Origin: Bacteroidaceae bacterium
GTDB lineage: Bacteria; Bacteroidota; Bacteroidia; Bacteroidales; Bacteroidaceae
NCBI GenBank assembly: GCA_017522915.1
Contig: JAFWXX010000015.1
Coordinates: 1-64,000 of the forward strand
Reading direction: 5' to 3'
DNA length: 64,000 nucleotides
This document shows positions 34,378 through 43,112 of the stretch, in pieces. The notes under the pieces are model-generated. The model was not told the origin of the DNA and did not search any database. It saw nothing but the letters and a program-made list of their open reading frames with translations. A program made the position numbers and the translations under genes. Position 1 is the stretch's first letter, and each line of letters starts with the position of its first letter.

Positions 34378-37300
34378 TTACTTGAACTCATCCCAGCTCT
34401 TGACCGGCATCTCCTTAACGTCAATCTTGCAGAAAGCACGTATGAACGCACTGGCAAGACGGGCATTTGTTATAAGTGGTATATTGTGGTCGATAGCAGC
34501 ACGACGTATACGATAACCGTTTGTAAGCTCGCGCTTTGTATGGTTCTTAGGTATATTGATGATGAGGTCGAAACGATGGTCGGCAATCATCTGCATTACG
34601 TTGTTCTCGGCATTCGGGTCTTCATCGGGCCACATTACCGGTGTTGCTGCCACTCCATGCTCATTGAGGAACTTGGCTGTACCGGAGGTTGCAAAGATAT
34701 TATACCCCTTCTGCGCGAGAAGTGCTGTAGATTCGAGCAAATCGACCTTTGACTTGGCAGCACCCGAAGAAACCATTACGTTCTTTTCGGGAACGCTGTA
34801 GCCTACAGCAATCATAGCATTCAGCAATGCCTCTTCAAAGTCATCGCCGATACATCCCACTTCGCCGGTTGACGACATGTCCACGCCCAATACAGGATCG
34901 GCCTGATGCAGACGGCTGAACGAGAACTGAGAAGCCTTGACACCAATCCAGTCAATATCGAACGCAGACTTGTCGGGTTGGCTGTACGGAGCACCGAGCA
35001 TGATACGTGTAGCAGTCTCGATGAAGTTGCGCTTCAGCACCTTTGAAACAAACGGGAACGAGCGTGAAGCACGCAGATTACATTCGATAACCTTAACCTC
35101 GTTGTTCTTTGCAAGGAACTGTATATTGAAAGGACCTGATATATTGAGCTCCTTAGCGATGCGGCGGCTGATTTTCTTTATTCGGCGTGCAGTCTCGAAG
35201 TATATCTTCTGGGCAGGGAACACAAGCGTTGCATCACCGGAGTGCACACCGGCAAACTCAACATGCTCCGAAATCGCATACTCGACAACCTCGCCGTTCT
35301 GTGCAACTGCATCGAACTCAATCTCCTTTGTCTCAATCATGAACTGTGAAACCACGACAGGGAACTCCTTTGAGACGTCGGCAGCCATCTTAAGGAACTC
35401 ATGCAGTTCCTCTTCGTTGTAGCATACGTTCATCGCTGCACCCGAAAGCACATACGAAGGACGTACAAGTACAGGATAGCCAACTTTGTCAACGAACTCC
35501 TTCATATCCTCTATGCTTGTCAGCTCCTTCCATGCCGGCTGGTCTATGCCGAGCTGGTCGAGCATTGCCGAGAACTTGTGACGGTTCTCCGCACGGTCGA
35601 TAGAGAGCGGAGATGTACCAAGAATGGGCACCGACTGACGATGCAGTTTCATTGCAAGATTATTAGGAATCTGTCCGCCTACAGATACAATCACACCGCC
35701 CGGCTGTTCGAGGTCAATAACATCAAGTACACGCTCAAGAGAGAGCTCGTCGAAGTAGAGACGGTCACACATGTCATAGTCGGTTGACACAGTCTCAGGA
35801 TTGTAGTTTATCATGATTGACTTGTAGCCGAGCTTACGTGCTGTCTGTACCGCATTCACCGAGCACCAGTCAAACTCTACAGAGGAACCGATGCGGTATG
35901 CACCTGAGCCAAGAACTACAACCGACTTGTCGGTCTTGTAGTAGTTCACATCGTAGCCCTTGGCTCCGTATGTCATGTAGAGGTAGTTTGTCAGTTCGGG
36001 ATGTTCCGAAGCGACAGTATTGATACGCTTTACTGCAGGAAGAATGCCGAGTTCCTTACGGCGCGCACGCACTGCAAGGTTTCCGGTTTCCATATTCTTC
36101 TGCTCCTTGAGGACAAAGCGCGATATCTGGAAGTCGGAGAATCCGAGCACCTTAGCCTGACGCAGAACCTCCTCAGGAAGTTCCTCAAGGGTATTGTACC
36201 CCTCAAGCACCTTCTTGTAGTCAACAATATTCTTCAGTTTGCCCAGGAACCACGGATCTATTTTAGTAAGCTCGCTTATGCGCTCTACTGTATAACCCTG
36301 CTCAAGTGCCGATGCAATAGAGAAGACACGCATATCAGTAGGATTGGCAAGTTCCTCGTCAAGATTATCGAAGTGCGTATGCTCGTTGCCCACAAAGCCG
36401 TGCATTCCTTGTCCAATCATGCGGAGACCCTTCTGGATAACCTCCTCAAAACTGCGGCCGATAGACATGATTTCGCCTACCGATTTCATGCTTGAGCCAA
36501 TCTGGCGTGACACTCCTGCGAACTTTGTCAAGTCCCAGCGCGGTATCTTGCAAATGAGATAATCGAGTTCCGGGGCCTTATATGCGCTGTTAGGAGTATC
36601 CATTTCGCCTATCTCGTCGAGAGTATATCCCAAAGCAATCTTGGCAGCCACAAAAGCAAGAGGATAACCTGTTGCCTTTGATGCAAGAGCTGAAGAACGG
36701 CTCAGACGTGCATTCACCTCTATTACACGATAATCATTTGTCTCGGCATTGAATGCGTACTGTATGTTGCACTCGCCGACAATACCCAAGTGACGGATAG
36801 CCTTAACGGAAATCTCCTGCATGAATTTCACCTGTTCAGGTGTGAGCGAACAGGTTGGAGCAACAACGATAGACTCGCCTGTATGTATGCCAAGCGGGTC
36901 GAAGTTCTCCATGCTTGCCACAGTGAAGCAGTGGTCATTCGCATCGCGTATAACCTCGAACTCAATCTCTTTCCAACCTTTGAGAGACTCCTCTACCAGT
37001 ATCTGGTTAGAGAATGTGAACGCACTCTCGGCAAGTTCCTTGAAACTCTCTTCATCACGGCATATACCGCTGCCCAAGCCGCCAAGAGCATAGGCCGAAC
37101 GCACCATGACCGGGAAACCAATCTTATGAGCGGCAGCAAGTGCATCTTCCATGCTCTCTACAGCCTGGCTCACCGGTGTCTTCATAGGTATCTCATCGAG
37201 TTTCTTAACAAAGAGGTCGCGGTCCTCGGTATTCATGATAGCCTCTACAGAGGTACCGAGAACCTTTACACCATATTTCTCAAGAATACCCTTCTGGTAG

Positions 37301-37599
37301 AGTTCTGTACCGCAGTTGAGCGCAGTCTGTCCGCCAAAAGCAAGCAGAATGCCATCGGGACGCTCTTTCTTTATTATCTCCTCGACATTATGTATATCAA
37401 CCGGCAGGAAATACACCTTGTCCGCTATACCCTCCGAGGTCTGGATAGTTGCGACATTAGGATTTATCAGCACTGATTCGATACCCTCTTCGCGAAGTGC
37501 CTTAAGTGCCTGTGAACCGGAGTAGTCAAACTCTCCGGCCTGTCCAATGCGGAGCGCACCGGAACCAAGCAACAACACCTTTTTAAGTTTCTCTTTCAT
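34378..37599 (-). CDS. carB: Carbamoyl-phosphate synthase, large subunit
   Basis: A 1073-residue enzyme that makes carbamoyl phosphate from bicarbonate, ATP and ammonia for pyrimidine and arginine synthesis. It has the expected two ATP-grasp halves (first: LLLGSGALRIGQAGEFDYSG and IEFEVIRDANDHCFTVASME; second: VVLGSGAYRIGSSVEFDWCS), a central oligomerisation part and a C-terminal MGS-like regulatory domain (about 935-1073, ALLAQKGYNIFATSGTAKFL). All domains are intact. The small glutaminase subunit gene carA, usually just upstream in this group, is missing: only 23 bases separate carB from the PurF-like gene. Confidence 0.97.
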   Translation of the reverse strand: MKEKLKKVLLLGSGALRIGQAGEFDYSGSQALKALREEGIESVLINPNVATIQTSEGIADKVYFLPVDIHNVEEIIKKERPDGILLAFGGQTALNCGTELYQKGILEKYGVKVLGTSVEAIMNTEDRDLFVKKLDEIPMKTPVSQAVESMEDALAAAHKIGFPVMVRSAYALGGLGSGICRDEESFKELAESAFTFSNQILVEESLKGWKEIEFEVIRDANDHCFTVASMENFDPLGIHTGESIVVAPTCSLTPEQVKFMQEISVKAIRHLGIVGECNIQYAFNAETNDYRVIEVNARLSRSSALASKATGYPLAFVAAKIALGYTLDEIGEMDTPNSAYKAPELDYLICKIPRWDLTKFAGVSRQIGSSMKSVGEIMSIGRSFEEVIQKGLRMIGQGMHGFVGNEHTHFDNLDEELANPTDMRVFSIASALEQGYTVERISELTKIDPWFLGKLKNIVDYKKVLEGYNTLEELPEEVLRQAKVLGFSDFQISRFVLKEQKNMETGNLAVRARRKELGILPAVKRINTVASEHPELTNYLYMTYGAKGYDVNYYKTDKSVVVLGSGAYRIGSSVEFDWCSVNAVQTARKLGYKSIMINYNPETVSTDYDMCDRLYFDELSLERVLDVIDLEQPGGVIVSVGGQIPNNLAMKLHRQSVPILGTSPLSIDRAENRHKFSAMLDQLGIDQPAWKELTSIEDMKEFVDKVGYPVLVRPSYVLSGAAMNVCYNEEELHEFLKMAADVSKEFPVVVSQFMIETKEIEFDAVAQNGEVVEYAISEHVEFAGVHSGDATLVFPAQKIYFETARRIKKISRRIAKELNISGPFNIQFLAKNNEVKVIECNLRASRSFPFVSKVLKRNFIETATRIMLGAPYSQPDKSAFDIDWIGVKASQFSFSRLHQADPVLGVDMSSTGEVGCIGDDFEEALLNAMIAVGYSVPEKNVMVSSGAAKSKVDLLESTALLAQKGYNIFATSGTAKFLNEHGVAATPVMWPDEDPNAENNVMQMIADHRFDLIINIPKNHTKRELTNGYRIRRAAIDHNIPLITNARLASAFIRAFCKIDVKEMPVKSWDEFK

Positions 37600-37622
37600 G
37601 ATATATAAATGTTTGTTATTTC

Positions 37623-39500
37623 TTACTTGTAGAGGTATTTCTCATAATGATATACAAACGCCTCATTTACCAGACGGTTGCCGCCGGGTGTAGGATAGAC
37701 ACCGCTGAAGTACCAGTCGCCCAAATGATCGGGACATGCATCATGCAGGCCCTCAAGAGTCTGGAACACCAGTTCTAGATCGGCATTGAGGTCAACAGGT
37801 TTCAGAAGGTCGGCTATCTTTCTTGAGATTTCATCGGCAGTAAACTGGCGGTATATTGCACGTGTACAATTTACCTGCTCTGCATCCGGCTTTTTCAATT
37901 CCTCGACACATGCACGATAAGTCTCGTTTATGAGTGAATGCTTGCCGTTCTCATAAAGAAGTTCAAGTGCAGCCTTGAATGCCACGAAATGGTCGAACTT
38001 CTCCATATCTATTCCGTAATAGTCGGGATAACGTATCTGAGGGCTCGAAGAAACAACAATAATCTTCTTCGGCTCAAGACGGTCGAGTATATTTAGAATA
38101 CTCTGTTTCAAGGTTGTACCGCGCACAATACTGTCATCTATCACCACAAGGTTATCCACCTTAGGCCTGATTGTACCGTACGTAATATCATACACGTGTG
38201 CAGCAAGGTCATTGCGCTTATCGCTTGTAGATATAAACGTACGCATCTTAATATCCTTGTTTGCAACTTTCTCCTGACGCACCTTCTTGGTAACAATGGC
38301 CTTCACCTCCTCCGGAGTAAGTTCTTTACCCTCAAGTTCCTTCACTTTCCATTCGTTAAGATACTCCTCCATGCTCTCCACCATACCGTAGAAAGCCATT
38401 TCGGCAGTATTTGGAATGAATGAGAAGACAGTGTTGTCAAGGTCGTAGTCTATTGCCTTTAGAATCTGGTCACGCAAGTTAGCACCAAGTTTCTTTCTTT
38501 CCTTATATATATCGCCATCGTTTCCGCGACTGAAATATATTCTTTCGAACGAACATGGAAGGAATGCTTTCTGCGGCATAATCTGCACGCTTCTAAGCTC
38601 ACCTCGTTTGTTCACGATAAGAGCCTCACCAGGTTTTATCTCGATGACCTCCTCTGCCTTCAGGTTCATTGCAGTCTGCAATGCGGCACGCTCGCTTGCA
38701 ACGAGGAACACTTCGTCGTTGGCATACCAGTATGCTGTACGTACGCCCCACGGATCACGCATGGCAAACATCTCTCCGCTGCCTGTAACACCGCAAAATA
38801 CATATCCGCCATCAAGCATGGGAGTAGAAGTACGCAGGACATTTGCCATATCCACACGTTCTTCAATTGTATTTGTTATATCCATGCCCTCAAGACCCTC
38901 GGCCTCACAATCCTTGAAGATGCGTTCAACCTCGCGGTCGAGCCTATGGCCCATGAGTTCAAGCATAATATATGTGTCGGCATGGACACGCGGATGCTGG
39001 CCATGAGAAACCAGTTCATGGAACACATCCTCTACGTTTGTTATATGGAAATTGCCGCACAGAGCAAGATTCTTGGCTCTCCAGTTATTGCGGCGCAAGA
39101 ACGGGTGAACGTACTGCATGCCGGTCTTGCCTGTTGCCGAGTAACGCAAATGCCCCATATACAGTTCACCTGCAAAACCGAAGTGACGATAGGCGTAGTT
39201 GGCATTGTTCTTCATATCTTTCGGATGAGAAGCTATATTCTTGTTCGCCATTTCGAACACTTCCGAAATAGCTCCTGAACCCTCTGCCCTCTCACGAAAC
39301 ATATAATCCTCGCCGGGCGAAGCTTTAAGTTTGACACAAGAAATACCCGCGCCCTGCTGTCCACGGTTATACTGCTTGTTCATGAGCAAGAACAGTTTGT
39401 TCATACCGTATGCCCACGTACCGTATTTCTCCTGATAATAGTTCAACGGCTTGCGCAAGCGAATCATCGCAACTCCACATTCATGTAATAGAGGTTCCAT
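37623..39500 (-). CDS. PurF-like class II glutamine amidotransferase / phosphoribosyltransferase, long form
   Basis: A 625-residue protein, longer than PurF (about 470-510). The N-terminal Ntn glutaminase domain starts MEPLLHECGVAMIRL; Cys 8 would become the N-terminal nucleophile after loss of a short propeptide, as in PurF. The phosphoribosyltransferase domain carries the PRPP loop VVIDDSIVRGTTLKQ (about 465-480). An insertion rich in Lys/Glu (about 390-430) and a roughly 100-residue C-terminal extension set it apart from purine-pathway PurF. Bacteroidales often carry this second form beside carA/carB; its reaction is uncertain. Followed after 23 bases by carB, preceded by a leader with a small ORF and terminator. 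Confidence 0.85.
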   Translation of the reverse strand: MEPLLHECGVAMIRLRKPLNYYQEKYGTWAYGMNKLFLLMNKQYNRGQQGAGISCVKLKASPGEDYMFRERAEGSGAISEVFEMANKNIASHPKDMKNNANYAYRHFGFAGELYMGHLRYSATGKTGMQYVHPFLRRNNWRAKNLALCGNFHITNVEDVFHELVSHGQHPRVHADTYIMLELMGHRLDREVERIFKDCEAEGLEGMDITNTIEERVDMANVLRTSTPMLDGGYVFCGVTGSGEMFAMRDPWGVRTAYWYANDEVFLVASERAALQTAMNLKAEEVIEIKPGEALIVNKRGELRSVQIMPQKAFLPCSFERIYFSRGNDGDIYKERKKLGANLRDQILKAIDYDLDNTVFSFIPNTAEMAFYGMVESMEEYLNEWKVKELEGKELTPEEVKAIVTKKVRQEKVANKDIKMRTFISTSDKRNDLAAHVYDITYGTIRPKVDNLVVIDDSIVRGTTLKQSILNILDRLEPKKIIVVSSSPQIRYPDYYGIDMEKFDHFVAFKAALELLYENGKHSLINETYRACVEELKKPDAEQVNCTRAIYRQFTADEISRKIADLLKPVDLNADLELVFQTLEGLHDACPDHLGDWYFSGVYPTPGGNRLVNEAFVYHYEKYLYK

Positions 39501-39523
39501 AAAAATATTTTCCGCTAATATAC

Positions 39524-39550
39524 AAAAAAAGTCGTTCCAAACGAAACGAC
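39524..39550 (-). terminator. Intrinsic terminator inside the leader of the PurF-like gene
   Basis: On the minus strand GTCGTT (39550-39545) pairs with AACGAC (39536-39531) and is followed by seven T residues. It stands only 23 bases before the ATG of the PurF-like gene and 10 bases after a small leader ORF, the layout of a transcriptional attenuator. It could instead end an independent short RNA. Confidence 0.65.
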
Positions 39551-39560
39551 CATAACAAAA

Positions 39561-39665
39561 CTACATAAAAAACACATCAATAACAGAAGAGACAAGGGCA
39601 ATATTGGCAATCGGGTATATTTTACACCCCTTTGCAACAACATTATTATACCTCTTGCTTTTCAT
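39561..39665 (-). CDS. Putative 34-residue leader peptide upstream of the PurF-like gene
   Basis: ATG at 39665 opens a 34-codon frame ending TAG at 39561, with product MKSKRYNNVVAKGCKIYP then IANIALVSSVIDVFFM: a basic start followed by a hydrophobic stretch. It lies about 30 bases downstream of a -7-like box (39701-39694) and its stop codon is 10 bases before the terminator hairpin. Coding is unproven: the region is AT-rich and an ORF this short can occur by chance. The rest of 39666-39835 holds the divergent promoters and nothing else visible. Confidence 0.3.
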   Translation of the reverse strand: MKSKRYNNVVAKGCKIYPIANIALVSSVIDVFFM

Positions 39666-39693
39666 TACGGTTGATGTTAAATCAAATTCTGCG

Positions 39694-39701
39694 CGAAGAT
39701 A
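39694..39701 (-). promoter_or_regulatory. -7 element for the PurF-like leader
   Basis: TATCTTCG on the minus strand, identical to the boxes before glyA and the PBP run; it would give a leader RNA of roughly 190 bases before the ATG at 39500. Confidence 0.5.
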
Positions 39702-39800
39702 ATAAAAATTAAAATACACACGCACGGGAGAATAAAAATTTTATCGGCAGCAGAAAAAAGAAAAGCACATGCATTATCCTAAAATGTACATAAAAATAAG

Positions 39801-39808
39801 TATCTTCG
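39801..39808 (+). promoter_or_regulatory. -7 element of the AmpG-like gene
   Basis: TATCTTCG, 28 bases before the ATG at 39836, matching other -7 boxes in the window. Confidence 0.5.
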
Positions 39809-39835
39809 CCAAAAGAACAGAAAACAGGGAAAAAC

Positions 39836-41101
39836 ATGCCAAAGAACACAAACGCCTGGCTCTGGATTCCGACACTCTATTTTGCGTCGGGCCTGCCATA
39901 CCATGCCATAACATCCATTTCGGATATAATGTACAAAGACATGGGCATCAGCAATACCGACATTGCGCTATACACGAGTTTTCTTCTCATCCCATGGACT
40001 ATAAAGCCGCTATGGAGCCCGTTCGTTGAGATATTCGGCACACGACGGAACTGGACCTTGTACGCCCAGGTTGTACTTGCACTATGCTTTGCCATTGTAG
40101 CCTTGGCAATACCTTCAAGCAGTTTCCTGCTGTTCACCCTCGGTGCATTCATGCTCGGTGCATTTGTCTCAGCCACACACGACATCGCGCTTGACGGTTT
40201 CTACATACTCGGACTTACACAAGAGAAACAATCCTTCTTTTCCGGCATACGCAACACTTTCTACAGGGTTGCGACCGTATTCAGTTCGGGCATACTCGTC
40301 ATGCTTGCCAACTGGCTTGGGAAATATTTCGGGGACGATACTGCAGCATGGAGCGCGACATTTGCGACAACAGCAATAATAATGGCTGTTCTATTCATAT
40401 ATCATAGACAAGTATTGCCAAAACCGGAAAAAGATACCTCCCTAACCGTCAATGGCATATCCGAGGTTTTCAAAAGCTTCGGAGAGATAATAAGAACCTA
40501 CTTCTCCAGACCGGGAATAGCCGCATCCATTCTGTTCCTGCTCCTCTTCCGTTTTCCCGAAGCACAATTAGGGAAAATAGGCAAACTGTTCTTGATGGAC
40601 AGCGTTGCAGCCGGCGGCCTCGGACTCGACAAAGGCGATATCGGCTTCATCAACGGAGTCATTGGCATTATAGGCCTCATAGCAGGAGGCATAGCAGGAG
40701 GCATATGCATTTCAAGGCAAGGGCTGAAGTTCTGGCTCTGGCCTATGGTAATAGCCATTTCTATACCCGATGCAGTATATGTATATATGAGCATGGCCAT
40801 GCCGGACAGCCTGACAATTATTGGCAGTTGCGTATTCATAGAGCAGTTGGGGTATGGTTTCGGCTTTACTGCATATACATTATATATGATATATATGGCA
40901 CACGGCAAATACCCCACCGCACACTTTGCTATATCCACGGCATTCATGTCGCTTGGCATGATGCTGCCGGGGATGATATCGGGCAAGATACAGGAATGGC
41001 TCGGCTACGAGAACTTCTTTATTTGGGTAATGATATGTACAGCTATAACATTCTTAGTTTCGGCCTTGATAAAAATAGACCCCAAATTTGGCAGAAAATA
41101 G
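39836..41101 (+). CDS. AmpG-like MFS permease
   Basis: A 421-residue inner-membrane carrier with about 12 helices, of the AmpG/PAT branch of the major facilitator superfamily. Typical features are the N-terminus WIPTLYFASGLPYHAITSIS, the loop PWTIKPLWSPFVEIFGTRRN and helix 4-5 region SATHDIALDGFYI (AmpG has a similar D-x-A-x-D motif). AmpG imports anhydro-muropeptides for cell-wall recycling. The gene next to it encodes an amino-sugar kinase of the NagK/MurK type, which supports such a role. Alternative substrates (other sugars or acetyl-CoA-like compounds) cannot be excluded. Confidence 0.82.
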   Translation: MPKNTNAWLWIPTLYFASGLPYHAITSISDIMYKDMGISNTDIALYTSFLLIPWTIKPLWSPFVEIFGTRRNWTLYAQVVLALCFAIVALAIPSSSFLLFTLGAFMLGAFVSATHDIALDGFYILGLTQEKQSFFSGIRNTFYRVATVFSSGILVMLANWLGKYFGDDTAAWSATFATTAIIMAVLFIYHRQVLPKPEKDTSLTVNGISEVFKSFGEIIRTYFSRPGIAASILFLLLFRFPEAQLGKIGKLFLMDSVAAGGLGLDKGDIGFINGVIGIIGLIAGGIAGGICISRQGLKFWLWPMVIAISIPDAVYVYMSMAMPDSLTIIGSCVFIEQLGYGFGFTAYTLYMIYMAHGKYPTAHFAISTAFMSLGMMLPGMISGKIQEWLGYENFFIWVMICTAITFLVSALIKIDPKFGRK

Positions 41102-41119
41102 TTTTTTGGACTATCTTTA
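41087..41119 (+). promoter_or_regulatory. Internal promoter before the amino-sugar kinase
   Basis: TTTG (41087-41090), a 21-base spacer and TATCTTTA (41112-41119) at the very end of the AmpG-like gene; the kinase ATG is 23 bases downstream. Confidence 0.6.
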
Positions 41120-41141
41120 CAAAATATTTGAGTTTAAAGAG

Positions 41142-41981
41142 ATGATACTGATAGCAGACAGCGGTTCAACAAAGACAGACTGGGTACTTTGTGACTCGGA
41201 AAACATTGTTGCACGCATCAAGACACAAGGACTTAACCCCACAATACAGAGCACCGAAGAGATATACGCAGTGCTCAACGAAGAGTTGGCAGGCAAGATA
41301 GACTCCGATGCACCCGAAAGCATCCATTTCTATGGAGCCGGCTGCGCCTACGAGAACGCGAACAACAGAATGCAAGCCGCGCTTGAATCTGTTTTCGACA
41401 CAAAAGACATTCACATACACAGCGACCTCCTGGCTGCCGCACGTGCACTATGCGGCCACGAAGAAGGCATCGCATGCATTCTTGGAACAGGCTCAAATTC
41501 ATGCCTTTTCGACGGAAAGGAAATTATCGACAACACCCCATCTTTAGGATTCATACTCGGTGATGAAGGAAGCGGTGCACATCTTGGCAGGCAACTGGTA
41601 AGCGACTGCATAAAGAAACAGTTGTCCAAAGACCTGCGTGAGAAATTCTTCAATAGATACCAGCTCGACACAGCCACTATCCTCGAAAGGGTTTACCGCA
41701 CTCCGCTGCCCAACCGTTGGCTGGCAAGCTTCACTCCATTCCTGTACGAGAACAGAAAAGAGGCTGAGATACAGTCGTTGCTAAAGCACTGCTTCAACCA
41801 GTTCTTCCAGCGCAACACTATGGTTTACCGCAAGTCATGGTTGCCGATACACATAATAGGCGGTGTCGGTGTCAATTTTGCACAGGAGATAAAGGAGACA
41901 GCCGAGAGTTTGGGACTATCCATCGGCAACATTGTAGAAAGCCCTATGGACGGATTGATAAAATTTCACAAAACCAATTAA
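41142..41981 (+). CDS. BadF/BadG-type amino-sugar kinase (N-acetylglucosamine or MurNAc kinase-like)
   Basis: A 279-residue ASKHA-fold kinase. The phosphate-1 loop is LIADSGSTKTDWVLCD, the second GTGSNSCLFDG, and GFILGDEGSGAHLGRQL is the family's sugar/ATP motif, as in N-acetylglucosamine kinases and MurK. It should phosphorylate GlcNAc (or MurNAc) in the cytosol. The ATG at 41142 gives the normal N-terminus; a longer in-frame reading would overlap the permease stop. It lies beside an AmpG-like permease and 9 bases before an FKBP lipoprotein, and may take GlcNAc liberated by the two GH20 enzymes or by muropeptide breakdown. Confidence 0.85.
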   Translation: MILIADSGSTKTDWVLCDSENIVARIKTQGLNPTIQSTEEIYAVLNEELAGKIDSDAPESIHFYGAGCAYENANNRMQAALESVFDTKDIHIHSDLLAAARALCGHEEGIACILGTGSNSCLFDGKEIIDNTPSLGFILGDEGSGAHLGRQLVSDCIKKQLSKDLREKFFNRYQLDTATILERVYRTPLPNRWLASFTPFLYENRKEAEIQSLLKHCFNQFFQRNTMVYRKSWLPIHIIGGVGVNFAQEIKETAESLGLSIGNIVESPMDGLIKFHKTN

Positions 41982-41990
41982 TATAACAAT

Positions 41991-43034
41991 ATGAAAAAGA
42001 AACTTATTTCATTTGCAGCATGTGCAGCAGCACTTTTGGTTGCATCATGCGGTTCTAACGACTTCCTCACAAAGCAGGAGACAATAACCAAGGGAGACAG
42101 CTCAAAGATGGACACACTCTCTTATGTTATCGGTACAAACATCGGTAACCAGATTACAAACGGCATTATGCCACAGCTCAAGGCCGACTATGATGCATTG
42201 ACAGGAGTTATCGAGAAAGCAATCCTCAACCCTAATGAAATCATTGAGGTCAACGGTGTCAAGATATGTATGGACAGCATGAGCGTCCTCGGCCCGAAAT
42301 ACCTCGGACAGGAGTTGAATACAAAAGTTATTGCAGCAATGCAGGATTCAACAGGAAACACTCCTATATTTACTGACGACAATGAGAAGATACTTGTTTC
42401 AACACTTATCGGAGCAAATATCGGATACGGCCTTTCCCAGAGCGGCATGCCGTTGCAGACATCATGGATTACAGCAGGTATCAACGACGCCAAGAACGGT
42501 GAAAAGAAGATTGATGAAGAGAGCGCGAACAAATTCATGATCAACTACCAGAGAGTTGTAGTTCTGGAGCAGGCAAATCAAAAGGCTCAGGAGTGGCTCG
42601 CCATGATTGAGAAGAAAAGCGGCGTTCAGAAGACCGAATCAGGAATTCTTTATATCATAGAGGAGGCCGGCGACAGCAACATCAAGCCTGTAAACGACGA
42701 GGATGAGGTAAAGGTACTCTATACCGGATACACATGCTACGGCGAGGTATTCGACACAAACCGTTGGGCGGACATGCCAAAGGAGAGACAGGAAGCCGTA
42801 AAACAGTATCGTCCCGAAGATGCAGAAAAGGACAATCCTATCGAGTTCGCTCTTAACAGAGTAATCAAAGGCTGGACCGAAGGCATGAAGCTTATAGGCA
42901 AGGGCGGCAAGATTACACTTTGGATTCCTTCGGAACTTGCATACGGCGAAAGAGGTGCAGGACAGTTAATCGGTCCCAACTCAGCACTCCGCTTCGACGT
43001 AGAGCTGATAGATGTAATCCCTGCAGCAAAGTAA
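41991..43034 (+). CDS. FKBP-type peptidyl-prolyl isomerase, lipoprotein
   Basis: A 347-residue paralogue of the isomerase at 23873. The signal peptide ends in a lipobox (AALLVASC, Cys about 20), so it is membrane-anchored. An FKBP_N-like helical domain (DTLSYVIGTNIGNQITNGI) precedes the FKBP domain from about residue 215 (SGILYIIEEAGD, NRVIKGWTEGMKLIGKGGK, SELAYGERGAGQLIGP). It carries the same insert after the FDTN strand (MPKERQEAVKQYRPEDAEKD). It follows the amino-sugar kinase by 9 bases and ends in a very strong terminator, so the two are transcribed together. Confidence 0.92.
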   Translation: MKKKLISFAACAAALLVASCGSNDFLTKQETITKGDSSKMDTLSYVIGTNIGNQITNGIMPQLKADYDALTGVIEKAILNPNEIIEVNGVKICMDSMSVLGPKYLGQELNTKVIAAMQDSTGNTPIFTDDNEKILVSTLIGANIGYGLSQSGMPLQTSWITAGINDAKNGEKKIDEESANKFMINYQRVVVLEQANQKAQEWLAMIEKKSGVQKTESGILYIIEEAGDSNIKPVNDEDEVKVLYTGYTCYGEVFDTNRWADMPKERQEAVKQYRPEDAEKDNPIEFALNRVIKGWTEGMKLIGKGGKITLWIPSELAYGERGAGQLIGPNSALRFDVELIDVIPAAK

Positions 43035-43048
43035 TTGCATCTGCAACA

Positions 43049-43097
43049 GTATAAAAAAACAAGAATGCGGCAGAGCCGCATTCTTGTTTTTTTATAC
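43049..43097. terminator. Bidirectional terminator with a 23-bp perfect stem
   Basis: Arms 43049-43071 and 43075-43097 pair perfectly (core AAGAATGCGGC, loop AGA) with A and T runs inside the stem; it separates convergent transcripts. Confidence 0.92.
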
Positions 43098-43112
43098 ACT
43101 CTTATGCAGTAA

